Shown here piece after piece: positions 11,259 to 21,976 of a stretch of DNA of 64,000 nucleotides. Both the position numbers and the translations under genes were made by a program. The notes below the pieces were generated by a model. It did not search any database, was not told the origin of the DNA, and saw nothing but the letters and a program-made list of their open reading frames with translations. Source of the DNA: Sorghum bicolor (taxonomy: Eukaryota; Streptophyta; Magnoliopsida; Poales; Poaceae); NCBI RefSeq assembly GCF_000003195.3, contig NC_012873.2, positions 3,433,894-3,497,893 of the forward strand. The letters are read 5' to 3'. Numbering within the stretch: position 1 is the first letter of the stretch; each line of letters opens with the position of its first letter.

Positions 11259-12140
11259 GCTAGAGCTAGTAGTGTCTGGACTAACAATCGGCTATCTATG
11301 AGCGGCAACAACAACAACTCCATTAAGTATAGTGCTCTCTCTACATGTCAACCAAGCGTTCTGATTTTGGCGCAGCCATACAGAGAGACAAATTAAATCA
11401 AAGCACACATCTATAGTAACCATATATTTTATGTAATGTAATATTTGCAGTACACAATAAATATCAAATCATATGCGACTAGCCGCCTAAGTTGAAAAAA
11501 CTCAAATTAATTGAGACATGATGTATGTACTGATTATTCTAAATTGTGTTGGTAGGTTGTGCTGGTCCTCTTCCTATCAACATAGCAGCAGGTTGTTTTA
11601 TTGAGATCGAGACTCGGCCACGTGCCCTCCTCTTCTTCCTACTAGTATTTTTCTCGCTCTTGGCCTCCTCGACGCTGGCACCGTCCCGTAAGAGCGCCGC
11701 GCAACAGGGTGCTCGGCACGCTTAGCCCGCTGATTTTTTACTAATAATTTCTTGGCTGCACCTATTAACCATGCGACCATGCACGTCACAGTTTATTTTC
11801 TTATATTTTTTTTACTTTACATAATAAAAAAACTAAAAAGATAATGTAAAAGATACCAGGGTACTTGAGACAAAAATTAATAAAAGGTAGGAGGGATCAA
11901 ATCGAATCCACATGATTACATTCGTGATTTCTTTTCATTTAGTTAATTTGTAGTTTATTTATTTAGTTATTTTAATATCGCCATTCCTTGCGTGTAGTAG
12001 TCGTGTAGGGAGAATTTTTAAGAGATGCGTTCACACTCTCAACAATCGGAAGGTGAGAGAGGTGGTGGCGCCATGGCGCTCCACCGTCCCATCCCACCGC
12101 GTCAGTCAACGCCTCAGCGGTCGGCGGGCACCGGATTCTT

Positions 12141-12146
12141 TATAAA
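12141..12146 (+). promoter_or_regulatory. TATA box of oxidoreductase copy 2
   Basis: TATAAA lies 121 bases upstream of the start codon at 12262 in the context CTTTATAAAGCC. The roughly 45-60 bp around it are absent from the otherwise similar leader of copy 1 (junction near 6160), so the two copies probably differ in core promoter. Confidence 0.5.
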
Positions 12147-12261
12147 GCCGCCACCTTTGCCCTCGCGAGCTTTCGTTAGTAACGCCGCGTGAGCTGAGCG
12201 GGTGGGGGAGTTTGTCAACTGGGTGAGGCGCGCGCGAGGGAGCGAGCGTCCGACTCCGGCG

Positions 12262-15200
12262 ATGGCGGCGGCGGGGGAGAAGGCGAGGGTGGTGCTTGTT
12301 GGCGGCGGCCCCGCGGGCTCCCTCTTCGCCAAGACCATGGAGGGCCACGCCGACGTCGTCCTCCTCGATCCGTAAGCATCTGATCCTTTCCTCGCCCGCT
12401 TCGCTCCTGCGCCCGCCACCCGTTCGCGGAAATGCCGAGCCGACCGGCTGCTTGCTTGCTTTCTTAGACTGGCTGCCGTGCCTGTGCGTGCTTCCAAGGT
12501 CCAGGTCCAGGTGTGTCATTCGGGGGGCCCGTGCCCCTGCCGGTACCGAATCCTTGCGGCCCTAGAGATCTGGCCGGATCCACCGACGACAGCTCCTCCA
12601 CTCAAAAAGTGAATCTGTGTCTGAGATTCACCGTCGAGCCACTCCACTAGTCGACGTGAGATCTACCATAGAAGCGTTTGGCTACATACTTTAGATTCAG
12701 ATTTGGGCAGGGCATTTTGTTTGAATTGACTTGATTTGCCTTTGGGATAGGGACCCACGTATTAGGGGGCAAAACGAGAATTTTTTTCTTCCGTCTTCTT
12801 CACCGCTAGGGCTAGGTCTAGGTGCTAGGGCTAGGTGAGGCGGACGACGGCCACAACCGGGAGTGGGCGCGCGGGGACTCGCCGGGGGCAAGTGCAGCCG
12901 CGCTGGGCCTCACAGGCGGCCATGGCAGCTGGGATGGGGTCGCACGGGGACGGGACGGGCACGTGTGGACGGGGTTGCCGGGGCACGGCCGGCAAGGGAA
13001 CTCGTCTGTGGTCGGCCATGGCGGCTGAAGCTCACATGGCGGGGCATGGCGTGCTTGCTGTCGGCGCGCGGGGCTCAGGGCACGCTCGTGGACGACGGGG
13101 GGTGCGCTTGCGGCCGGCGGGGAGCACGGTGCGGCTAAAAGCGGCGAGCGAGACGTGGTCGGCGCAGCGCTTGCCGCGTGGCCGGGGCTCCGGTGGTGGC
13201 ACGCTCGTGGCTGGCAGAGGTCCTGCCGGAGTAGGAATGACGACGAGGTGTATGCAGTAGCGGCAACAACGGAGGATGAACGGGCGAGGAAGAAGAAGAG
13301 ACAGGAAATTAGAACGAAGGGATATGTTTGTGTAACCCGTGGCAGTTGTGGGTAGTTTTTCCCAACTCTACCAATTCGAGTTTGGTGGAGCACCTCTTGA
13401 GGACATCCACCATTTTGGTGAATCTGGCCATCAGGTTGGTGGATCTGAATTTGGTGGAGCTAGTCTTTGGCAAACTTTTTGCGGAGTGGAGCTATTTTCG
13501 GTGAATTTGGAGTTGGGGGAGCTGTCCCAAACAGGCCCTGAATCTGGGGTATAGAAATGGGCATGATTTTGAGTTTTTTTGTCTACATACGAACTTCAAG
13601 CTCTGGATCTACTTAGCTGCTAGCTGCTAAGAAGCACTCTGGAATTTCTGATGATTTATCTACCTATTGTATGCTGATGGAAACTTAGCTTAACAACATC
13701 ACCTGGTTCACATTAAATCATAAGTAATTGGAATGCTCCTTCATACATGCTACCCTTTCTGATGACAGGAAAGAGTACCTGGAGATCCCCTGGTCTGAGC
13801 TGCGTTCGATGGTGGAACCATCTTTTGCTGAGAGATCATTAATCTATCACAAAGATTACCTCAACGACACAACCATCGTGACATCTTCTGCAGTCAATAT
13901 CACCGAAGACGCTGTCCTGACTGCTGATGGTCAATCTCTTCCATATGATTATCTTGTCATAGCGACTGGCCATGCTTTGACTTCTCCTGCCAGCAGAGCT
14001 GAGAGGTTAAAAGAATTCCAGAGAGGTAACTTCAGTCAAGGCACTTACTGAAAAAAAGTTTTGCTTTGTGACCTTCCCTGTCACACTTATGTTTTGTTTT
14101 GTATATGCTTGTTACAGATAATGGGAAGATAGAGTCATCAGAATCTGTCCTGATAATTGGAGGTGGTCCAACTGGTGTTGAACTAGCTGCAGAGATTGCG
14201 GTAGACTACCCGGGGAAGAAGGTGACCCTTATCCATAGAGGACCACGTCTACTCGAATTCATGGGAGAAAAGGCTTCAAAGAAGTGCCTTGATTGGCTGA
14301 CTTCAAAGAAAGTAGACGTGCTTCTTCAGCAATCTGTTGACTTGGGCTCATTATCAGACACGGAGAAGGTGTACAAGACATCAGGCGGAGAAACAGTAAG
14401 AGCTGATTGCCACTTTGTGTGCATTGGAAAGCCACTGAGTTCGTCGTGGCTACATGATACCATCCTAAAGGAATCTTTGGATAGCAAGGGGAGAGTAATG
14501 GTGGAAAATGATTTAAGAGTGAAGGGTTATAATAACATTTTCGCGATTGGTGACATCACGGATATTCCTGTAAGTTTTCCAACTTGTGATTCTTCTTCTG
14601 TTTTTGACTCTGTTACTTTATTCAGGTTGGTTTTCTCCTTGTCCCACCTACCATGACTGAATTTGTAGAGAATAGCAACCATTTGGCCTAAACTGAAGTA
14701 CTACCCAAATTCGTGCATACTGAACTGTTAATGAGTCCTTATCTATGTAGGCTGATTACTTTCAGTTTCCCCAGCACATAAAATTGAAAAATTTGCTTAT
14801 AATAACTGTTAGATAACCTAAATGAGATTCTACCAAAGCTTTGCAAAGCGTGAATATTCTCCATTATTGCATGTCTTAGTACACAGATATATAGGCTTCC
14901 GTAATTCATTTCATTTGCAAATGACACGCTTCATTTATGGTTACCCGTAAACCTCCTGTCATTTTGGCATTGCCCTCTTCACACACACTGATGCAATACT
15001 AAACCATCATGTAACAATCATGCAACATTGACAGTAACATGACTTTTGTTCAGCAGAGACCACTGATATTTTTGAAAATCATCTCCTAGCTACTCCATTT
15101 ACATCCGTGCCTTTCCTGCATTTTGGCTGTTGGTGTTAGATAATAATCTAAATGATTAATCTCCAGTAACTAATTCTTGGCAGTTGGATGATATGAAAGT

Positions 15201-15648
15201 TTTCACTACCAAACTATCAAATGTGTACCTTATCCTTCATTATGATGCTCTGGATAAAGATTTGTCTGTCTAGTGGATTCTGATTACTGGTCATTACAAT
15301 TCATGTTTCTTAAATTTTTATACTGTCCATGGAGCATCCTTGGTTGAAATATTACTGAAGTCATTGGCACTAATGTCCATTAATGTTCAGGAAATCAAAC
15401 AAGGGTATAACGCCCAGAAGCATGCCCTGCTAGTGGCGAAGAACCTGAAGTTATTGATCAAGGGTTTGCCTAACAGCAAACTGTCAACTTACAGCACCGG
15501 TTACCCGCTGGCACTCGTCTCTCTTGGAAGGAAGGAAGGGCTGGCTCAAATTCCCTTTCTGACGATCTGCGGGTGCTTGCCAGGCAAGATCAAATCCGGC
15601 GATCTTTTCATCGGCAAGACGAGGAAGCAGATTGGCCTGAGTGGTTGA
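12262..15648 (+). CDS. AIF/AIFM2-like FAD-dependent NAD(P)H oxidoreductase, tandem copy 2
   Basis: The four exons 12262-12371, 13769-14025, 14118-14569 and 15391-15648 have exactly the same lengths and phases as copy 1 (110, 257, 452 and 258 nt) and encode 358 residues. The FAD loop is GGGPAG at residues 14-19 and the NAD(P)H loop is GGGPTG at about 137-142. The NIFAIGD FAD-contact motif precedes the last intron. The conserved Gly-Lys in VCIGKPLS is retained, unlike in copy 1. A TATA box sits 121 bp upstream of the ATG. By family, this is a single-subunit NAD(P)H:quinone-type flavoenzyme related to AIFM2/FSP1; acceptor and location are unknown. Intron 1 is enlarged by a DNA-transposon-like insertion at about 12581-13538. 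This copy looks the more canonical of the pair. Confidence 0.88.
12581..13538. mobile_element. About 960-bp non-autonomous DNA element in intron 1 of copy 2
   Basis: Copy 1 runs directly from GGCCGGATC to TGAATCTGGGG, while copy 2 has about 960 bp between these points. The insert begins ACAGCTCCTCCACTC at 12589 and ends with the near-inverse GGAGTTGGGGGAGCTGT followed by CCCAAACAGGCC. This resembles the ends of grass TIR elements starting GGCCTGTTTGG, with the left outer end missing. Its core (about 12800-13260) is strongly GC-rich with open frames on both strands, possibly captured gene sequence, but no family was recognised. Confidence 0.6.
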
Positions 15649-16257
15649 CTCCGGTCCGTGGAAGTTTGAAAATGCTTGCGTCCTCGTTGTTTACAGACGA
15701 TGGATTCCTTCAAACAAAGCTTGTGTGTTGTTCATATGACCATATGCCTCTGTATTCGTCTGATGGTGTGGATGCTTGGAATGGTGACGAGCAGAATGTA
15801 TGCTACGTACATGACTACATGTATACATGGACCTTTTTGCTTCGATGAATCTTGTGTTTATTAAAAAGCCGCATTTTGTTTGCTGGCAACTAAACAATGA
15901 ATCATCTTTGCTTGATGGCAATACAATGTCTGCAATGGCAATTTGATGCCTGTGGGGCCGGCCTATGAATGCAGAAGAGTTTCATGTTCTTGTCAATAGC
16001 AGGTGTCCATTAAAAGGCGCTCCGAGTCCGGATGGTCCATAACAGGAGATTTTTTTTTTTCCGATAAGACATAACAGGAGTTGGGAGCCGCCTGCACTGC
16101 TAGCATGAAAATGGTAGAGAGTCCGCATGTCGTATTTTTTTTTGTCAGGCTAACAGTGTTTTTCTATTATGATAAATCAGTAAACCGTATTAGTGTTTTT
16201 CTCTTATGATAAATCAGTAAACTGTATTTCAGTTATGACTTTTCAGACCAGTGAATA

Positions 16258-16480
16258 TGCTCATTTTTCGATTAAGGCCAAATCTATTTAGAGGGGTTTA
16301 AATCTGTTCATATCTGAGTCTTCAACATCTAATATCATATTCATATTTGAATATTCAAATTGCATATTGATGATGTCGATATCTAATCGTATCCTATCCG
16401 GCATAGTTAATACTATACGTGTTCAAATTCGAATCTAATCAAAACATGAAAATAAATATAATATTAGGGATATCTAGCCA
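16258..16480. repeat. Diverged relative of the 9434-9683 repeat
   Basis: Shared phrases such as GATGTCGATAT, ATCCTAT.CG.CAT and CATGAAAATAAAT occur in the same order as in 9434-9683. It lies downstream of copy 2 at a different position from the insertion downstream of copy 1, so the two are independent insertions of one family. Confidence 0.45.
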
Positions 16481-16562
16481 TATCGGATCCGTTTCTCCAC
16501 TAGTGAGGCATGGACAAAAAACATTTCGGTAAATTGACTTTTATTTTTGCAGCATACTGTGT

Positions 16563-16899
16563 CCAGTCTTTCATGAGCCATCAGGTGAGCGGGACATGTC
16601 ATTGTGGGCATGCCCAAACCATTTGGGCAACACTGTAGCACTTTCGTTTGTATTTGATAAATATTATTCAATCACATACTAACTAGACTCAAAAGATTTG
16701 TTTCGTCAATTCCGACCAAAGTGTATAATTAGTTTTTATTTTTGTCTATATTTAATGCTCTATGAATGTGTCTAAAGATTTGATATAACGAGGAATCTAA
16801 AAATTTTTACAAAATTTTTTAGGAACTGAACAAGGCCCAAATGGATGGGCATGCCCACAAGGACATGTCCCGCTCACCCGATGGCTCATGAAAGACTGG
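16563..16899. repeat. 66-bp host-sequence inverted duplication around a MITE remnant (hairpin)
   Basis: The left arm at 16563-16628 and right arm at 16834-16899 are near-perfect reverse complements (about five differences by eye). Both derive from the CATGAGCCATCAGGTGAGCG host segment that is single-copy in duplication unit 1 (near 10080-10148). Between them lies a left-truncated GGCCTTGTTTAG MITE. A transcript would fold into a long stem with a loop of about 205 nt. Confidence 0.75.
16629..16837. mobile_element. Left-truncated Tourist-like MITE
   Basis: The interior and right end (GAACTGAACAAGGCC) match the 234-bp family, but about 30 bp of the left end are missing. It forms the loop of the inverted duplication described at 16563-16899. 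Confidence 0.7.
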
Positions 16900-17027
16900 T
16901 CCTATGGATGGGCGTATGTGGCAGCGGCAGTGGGCCAGTGGCAGCCAGGTAAGCTGGGTCTCTGGGAGCTGGGACTGCACTGCCCATCCATTGCACTTTA
17001 ATGTTTCCGAAGCTTTGGGCCTTGTTT

Positions 17028-17260
17028 ACTTTTAAAAAAATTTACAAAATATGAATAGTAGCGCTTTCATTTGTATTTGATAAATATTGTCCAATTATGG
17101 ACTAACTAGGCTCAAAAGATTCGTCTCGTCAATTCCGACCAAACTGTGCAATTAGTTTTTATTTTTATCTACATTTAATACTTCATGCATACGTCTAAAG
17201 ATTCGATGTGACGGGGAATCTAAAAAATTTTGCAAAATTTTTGGGGAAGTAAACAAGGCC
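17028..17260. mobile_element. Tourist-like MITE with TTG target duplication
   Basis: A 233-bp copy with GGCCTTGTTTAC ends, flanked by TTG at 17025-17027 and 17261-17263. The empty site is preserved in duplication unit 1 near 10222, where the host sequence runs through uninterrupted. Confidence 0.82.
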
Positions 17261-17379
17261 TTGACTTCCGCTGTTTTTATTCACTTTCAATATCTGTATT
17301 AGTTGGAAGATGAAGGGTTCATGAATGCTAAGCTACTTGGAGCCTTATCGGACTTGACCTGTGCCTTGCTGCCAAATCA

Positions 17380-17616
17380 GGTCTTATTTAGTTCAACCCA
17401 AAAACCAAAAACTTTTCAAGCTATCACATCGAATCTTACGGCAAATACATGGAGCACTAAATATAGATAAAAACAAAAACTAATTACACAGTTTGCTTGT
17501 AAATCATGAGACGAATCTTTTAAGTCTAGTTACTTTATGATTGGACAATGTTTGTCAAATAAAAACGAAAGTACTACAATGTCAAAATCCAAAAACTTTT
17601 GGATCTAAACAAGCCC
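17380..17616. mobile_element. Tourist-like MITE interrupting unit 2
   Basis: A 237-bp copy with slightly decayed ends (GGTCTTATTTAG and AACAAGCCC), flanked by TCA and TCG. Unit 1 shows the empty site AATCAGCCATTTCC near 10349. The 3-bp near-duplication agrees with the other copies. Confidence 0.78.
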
Positions 17617-17639
17617 TCGGCCATTTCAGAGAAGCGTTG

Positions 17640-19305
17640 TTGCTGCTGTTCAGGTTAAGTGTTACGGTGATGCACTAATGAGAGGGACTAGATGAGTATA
17701 TAAATGATACTTATATATGTATCCCTCTATTCAGAGGTTGCATCATTGCATTCATCATGTTCACTCCCATTGTCATTCAGCACACTTAATTTATCTCTCT
17801 AAAAATCATGGTTCCACGGCTACAACCATCATTGTTCACTCCCACAATCATTACTACCCTTTTATGACTTGACCTGAACCTTTTATCTGCCTAGGATAGG
17901 ATGAGAGCAGCACAGGACAAGCCGAGGCACATCACTACCCACTAGAGGATTGCAAAAAAAAAAAAAACAGCTGCCTTCAAGCTTGTGTTTCCTTTTAATT
18001 TCTTGGCTGCACTAGTGATTTGAATTTCAGTTTCAGTCCTAATGAACACTGCCTAATTTTGAGGGCAGGTGCACGCCCATAACTAGTTGTGACTTGCCTT
18101 GCCTCTGCCCACTTGTGGATGGGGCCCACACACCCCACAGGGTGGCCAGGACGCGTTGCCGTCTGATTTGTCTGGCCTACTCTGGATGACCGGATCAATG
18201 GCCACGCTGCAAATCAGGTTGAAAACAAAATCCTATCGTGTTTAGCCATCCTAATCGCCCTCCCTCGTGGCAAATTGGCATAATGGCATCACCTCGATGT
18301 CACCATGCTAACCACTCCTGCGACCCTAGCTACTTTCTCGTCCACATGCCGTTTCTCCCGGCCCGTGCTCCAAAAAATCGCCGAAGGAACATTCGGCCAT
18401 TTTCCGTGGCTTTCTTTCGCGTGCCTTTTTTCTTTTTTGGCAGAGACACCTAATGCATTATATTATACTAATATACTAGAAAAAAACCATTTCAAAAATA
18501 TATACTAGGAAAAAAAGCCAAACTAGTTTTTCAGAGCACAACGTGAACGAATGAATGAGGGCATGTTTGGATCCTAAATCTTTATATCTCAAAACTTTTG
18601 ACCGTAAACTTTACATTCTAAATAAGTGTTTAGATGCTTTTCAAATTTTTTGGTCTGCAGCACACAAGACACGTGCCTCTAAATAAGTTTACATAGTTTT
18701 GAGGCTCAAATGTCCCAAATTTCAAATCTTTACTGCCTAAGTTTTACAGCCCCTGTTTAGATCCATTTTTCCAAAAGTGTTCATTTCTCCAAAAATTTTA
18801 GCTGAATAAAAAAGGGTCTGTCCAAACTCGAAAGTGGCTGAACGTGGGGTTTCAGGTGATGTGTTTCCGATCTTTTGCAGCCGACCCATTTGATGCTGTC
18901 GCCACCAACTGCAGTTGCCAGTTATTAGTTGCGCTCGTACAGAATTCATTTCTCCCCAAACAAGGATTGTGATTGTGTTCTTGCGTGTGATGACACGCGG
19001 GCTAATGCCGGGTTAGCAGCTAGTGCTACTTGAGTGGTTTGTGGACAAATTGGTTAACAATAATAAACTGGTAAAGAGGTCACTACGCGTCCATGATTTA
19101 ACGGACGACAACGCAATAGGCATGCATGCAATGAGTGCGCGACTAACCTGAGCATTTCGTTTGACCTTAGCCAAAATTAACATTTACTTTTCAGCTATGA
19201 AATAATATTTTTCTCTCGTAACATATTAACTTCAACATCAACAATCGTTGATTGATCATTCAGCTGATGGTTTTCTGACATGCATTTCGAGCTGTTTTTC
19301 GGTGA
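17640..19305. other. Intergenic DNA with weak element traces
   Basis: The duplication match continues faintly to about 17860. At about 17670-17760 there is an imperfect inverted repeat (GATGCACTAATGAGAGGGA against its approximate complement). At 18560-18965 motifs such as GGGCATGTTTGGATCC and CCCAAACAAGG hint at decayed TIR elements, but no paired ends with a target duplication were found. No gene is seen. Confidence 0.4.
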
Positions 19306-19536
19306 GGCCTTGTTTATTTTACCCAAAAATCAAAATCTTTTCAAGATTTCCTGTCACATCGAATCTTGAGGAGTATTAAATATTGATGAAAATAAAAACT
19401 AATTACACAGTTTATCTGTAAATCACGAGATGAATCTTTTAAACCTAGCTATTCTATAATTAGATAATGTTTGTCAAATAAAAACAAAAGTGCTACATTT
19501 CCGAAAACTGAAAAGTTTTTAGAACTGAACAACTCC
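19306..19536. mobile_element. Tourist-like MITE with TGA target duplication
   Basis: A 231-bp copy of the GGCCTTGTTTAG family, flanked by TGA at 19303-19305 and 19537-19539. The right end has decayed to GAACAACTCC. Confidence 0.78.
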
Positions 19537-20099
19537 TGAGTCGAAGATAGTAGTACGAGTACTTTTTATTACACGACGAAGGAAAAGGAAGAGAAGAATA
19601 ATAAATTACCTGTACAACCCGTGAACCAAGATAGGACAGTACTTTACCGACGAAAGAAAATATTCCCTGCACATAATAAAAAGAAAATAATCACGATACA
19701 AGACAAGTGCACCTGTTTTTTTTTTTTTCTAAAGGAGATTTACAAAATCTCAATTCCGAAGGATATATATAAAAGTATTTTTTTGAAGTTGCACTCATCC
19801 TAATACATTCCGCGTCGTATCGTACGGTGTCTGAAAAATACGTGTTTGTCACGTGCACGCACACTCCACAATATTACTCGGCTACATTTATCACGCCCAC
19901 TTGCCCAGGACGACCCACCCACCCACACTGCCCACCCGGGCCCACCCCCCGTGCTCCGCGCTGCCGCCGTAGTGTACGTACGTGTCCGTGTACCCTCTTT
20001 CCGTGCGTGGACGTCGACGTGGACGTAGCAGCAGCAGCCCACCCTCGCAAAGCGACAACTGGCAGGCACCGTGCCCGACCCGTTAACGGGGCCTGGCCC

Positions 20100-20352
20100 G
20101 TGATAAATGGCCTCGGATCCAACCAGGGAGGAATCCAAGCCACCCCCGCTCCTTCCCTGACTCGCCCTCCTCGGCCGGCGTCTCCTCCAGGCGCCGGCAG
20201 GGGCATCCGATACGACGCAGCGGCAAGCCGGAGCACGCTGCGGTTCCTTCTAAATCCCGAGGCGCAGGCGGGCGCCTCCCCCGGCTCTCTTTTGTCGATG
20301 CTGGTGTTCTCGAGCGACGGCCACGGCTGCGGCTTCTAGTAGGATCAAAGAG
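20100..20352 (+). other. Predicted 5' UTR exon of the RING-H2 gene
   Basis: A GC-rich block ends at AAAGAG/GTGATGG, a plausible donor at 20353. It would splice to the acceptor CTTACAG at 21911-21917, just ahead of the first coding ATG. The transcription start is not resolved. The stretch 19540-20100 upstream holds only promoter-like intergenic DNA. The 1.56 kb intron 20353-21917 contains nothing recognisable. Confidence 0.4.
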
Positions 20353-21976
20353 GTGATGGATGCTGTGCGGCCTCTCGATCGTTTGCCTGTTTCCGTTTTA
20401 TCCTGTTGTTGGATTCGAATGCCAGTATTTGCTTGGGGGGTTTGTCGAACCGAATGATCGGCTGGTGGCTCAGAAACGGAGGAAAGTTTGGAGTCGTTTT
20501 GTTTTCTTTTTTTCTTTCCCCCCACGGTCATACGAACGATTCAGGAGCGATTAATCTGATTCTCACACAGCAAGGCGATTCTTCTGTCCGTCTTGGTGTG
20601 GGTTTCAGGCTCTGAAATGCAGAAAGATTGGATTTATTTTATTTTTGTTGTTTGGGAGTCGGGTGGGGGTGAGCTATAGTTTTGTTCAGATGATTTTAGA
20701 AGCAAGCAATTGACATGGTAGTTTCACGAAAGAGATTCATATACTTGGCCTGAACGGTCTGATGGCGATGCAGTTTTCGTTAGCAAATTTACCGTGAGAT
20801 GTTTGGCACTCGCTGTAACTCAGTAAGTGGGTAATAATCTGTTACGCCGGGTAACTAGTTGTTACTACTGACATTGGCACTATTTGTGCTTCGTATTGGG
20901 TTTCAGAGGGAGCCAAAAAAAGAAAAAAAGAAGGATACTAGTATTATTTGATGAAAAAGTGGTAGGAGTATATGTGGATAGACGAATGATGTCATCGCAC
21001 TCCCTTCTCGATGCAATGTCAATGATCATGTCATGATCTGGTGGAGGGTGGTCCCGATGCCCCCCTTTTTTGGCTTATCTGGAAAATGTTGTTTGGGCAT
21101 GAGGGTTATCTTAACCTTCAAAATGTTGCTGTGTCTATCTTTCCTCTAGTTCCGTGCTGACATGCGTGTCTCAAATTCTCGCTCATTTGGTTACTGATGA
21201 TGTGGGGTCCTCAGTCCTGTCTGATGTTGATGCGGAAAGTGAGTTGGTAGTGGTACCCCCTCCACTTCGGACATGGCTGCTTTTGGTACCGGCTTTGAAG
21301 CTGGGGCAATAGAGCTCAGACTTGGGTGTCAAAAGCGATTATGGTCATCGCTATGACAAGTATGCTAGGACAAAACTGATTTTGTACATAGTTGGTTGCC
21401 AAATGCTAAGGGACAATCTGACTGTTTTTTTTTTTGTTTGTTGCTCGTATTGATCTTTTGAGCGCACCACTTTTCAGATGTTTATGTTTTATATCTAACG
21501 TTTAGAAGTTCATTGGGGAAGATGAACTGTGATGGATACCTGCTGAAACTTGAAGGCATTTGTCAGTGTGCATTTCGGAGGGTGTTAGGATGAGGTTCCA
21601 TTTGGAAGTTTATAGTGCAGCAGTGTAGCACTATCCACTCCAGTGATATACCCCCCAATACAAACAGACCTTTGGTTATAATTAGCTTTCATACATTCAT
21701 ATTCACAGTGTCTCAAATTTGTTGTTATGATTCTGTGGATGGTCTGATGGGCATAGTGGGATTATTGACACTAATATTAGTTCCAATGCATTTTATTGTC
21801 TGAGTAAAAAATTCATTATCAATATGTCCAGGTGCATATTTCTGAATTTCTTGCTCATTTGTTGTCTGTATCTATCCTCTAGGTTTTATCATTGACCTTT
21901 ACCAAATTGTCTTACAGATCTGCAACTGTAGGATATCACAGAACAATTCTTGAGGTACTCACTGCAGCCTAATCAT

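Larger units (their letters stand above)
11768..17860. repeat. Tandem duplication unit 2
   Basis: This is the second copy of the segment at 5866-10470, in the same orientation. It has grown by insertions absent from unit 1: a roughly 960-bp element in intron 1, one truncated MITE inside an inverted duplication, and two complete MITEs (17028-17260 and 17380-17616). The order of shared blocks is unchanged. Confidence 0.8.

Noticed and set aside
12818..13393. A 191-codon minus-strand frame in intron 1 of copy 2
   Set aside because: It lies within the GC-rich transposon-like insert, has proline- and serine-rich low-complexity translation and matches no family.
19800..20339. Overlapping 60-170-codon frames before the RING gene
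   Set aside because: They have GC-driven low-complexity translation, and the region fits a promoter and 5' UTR exon better.
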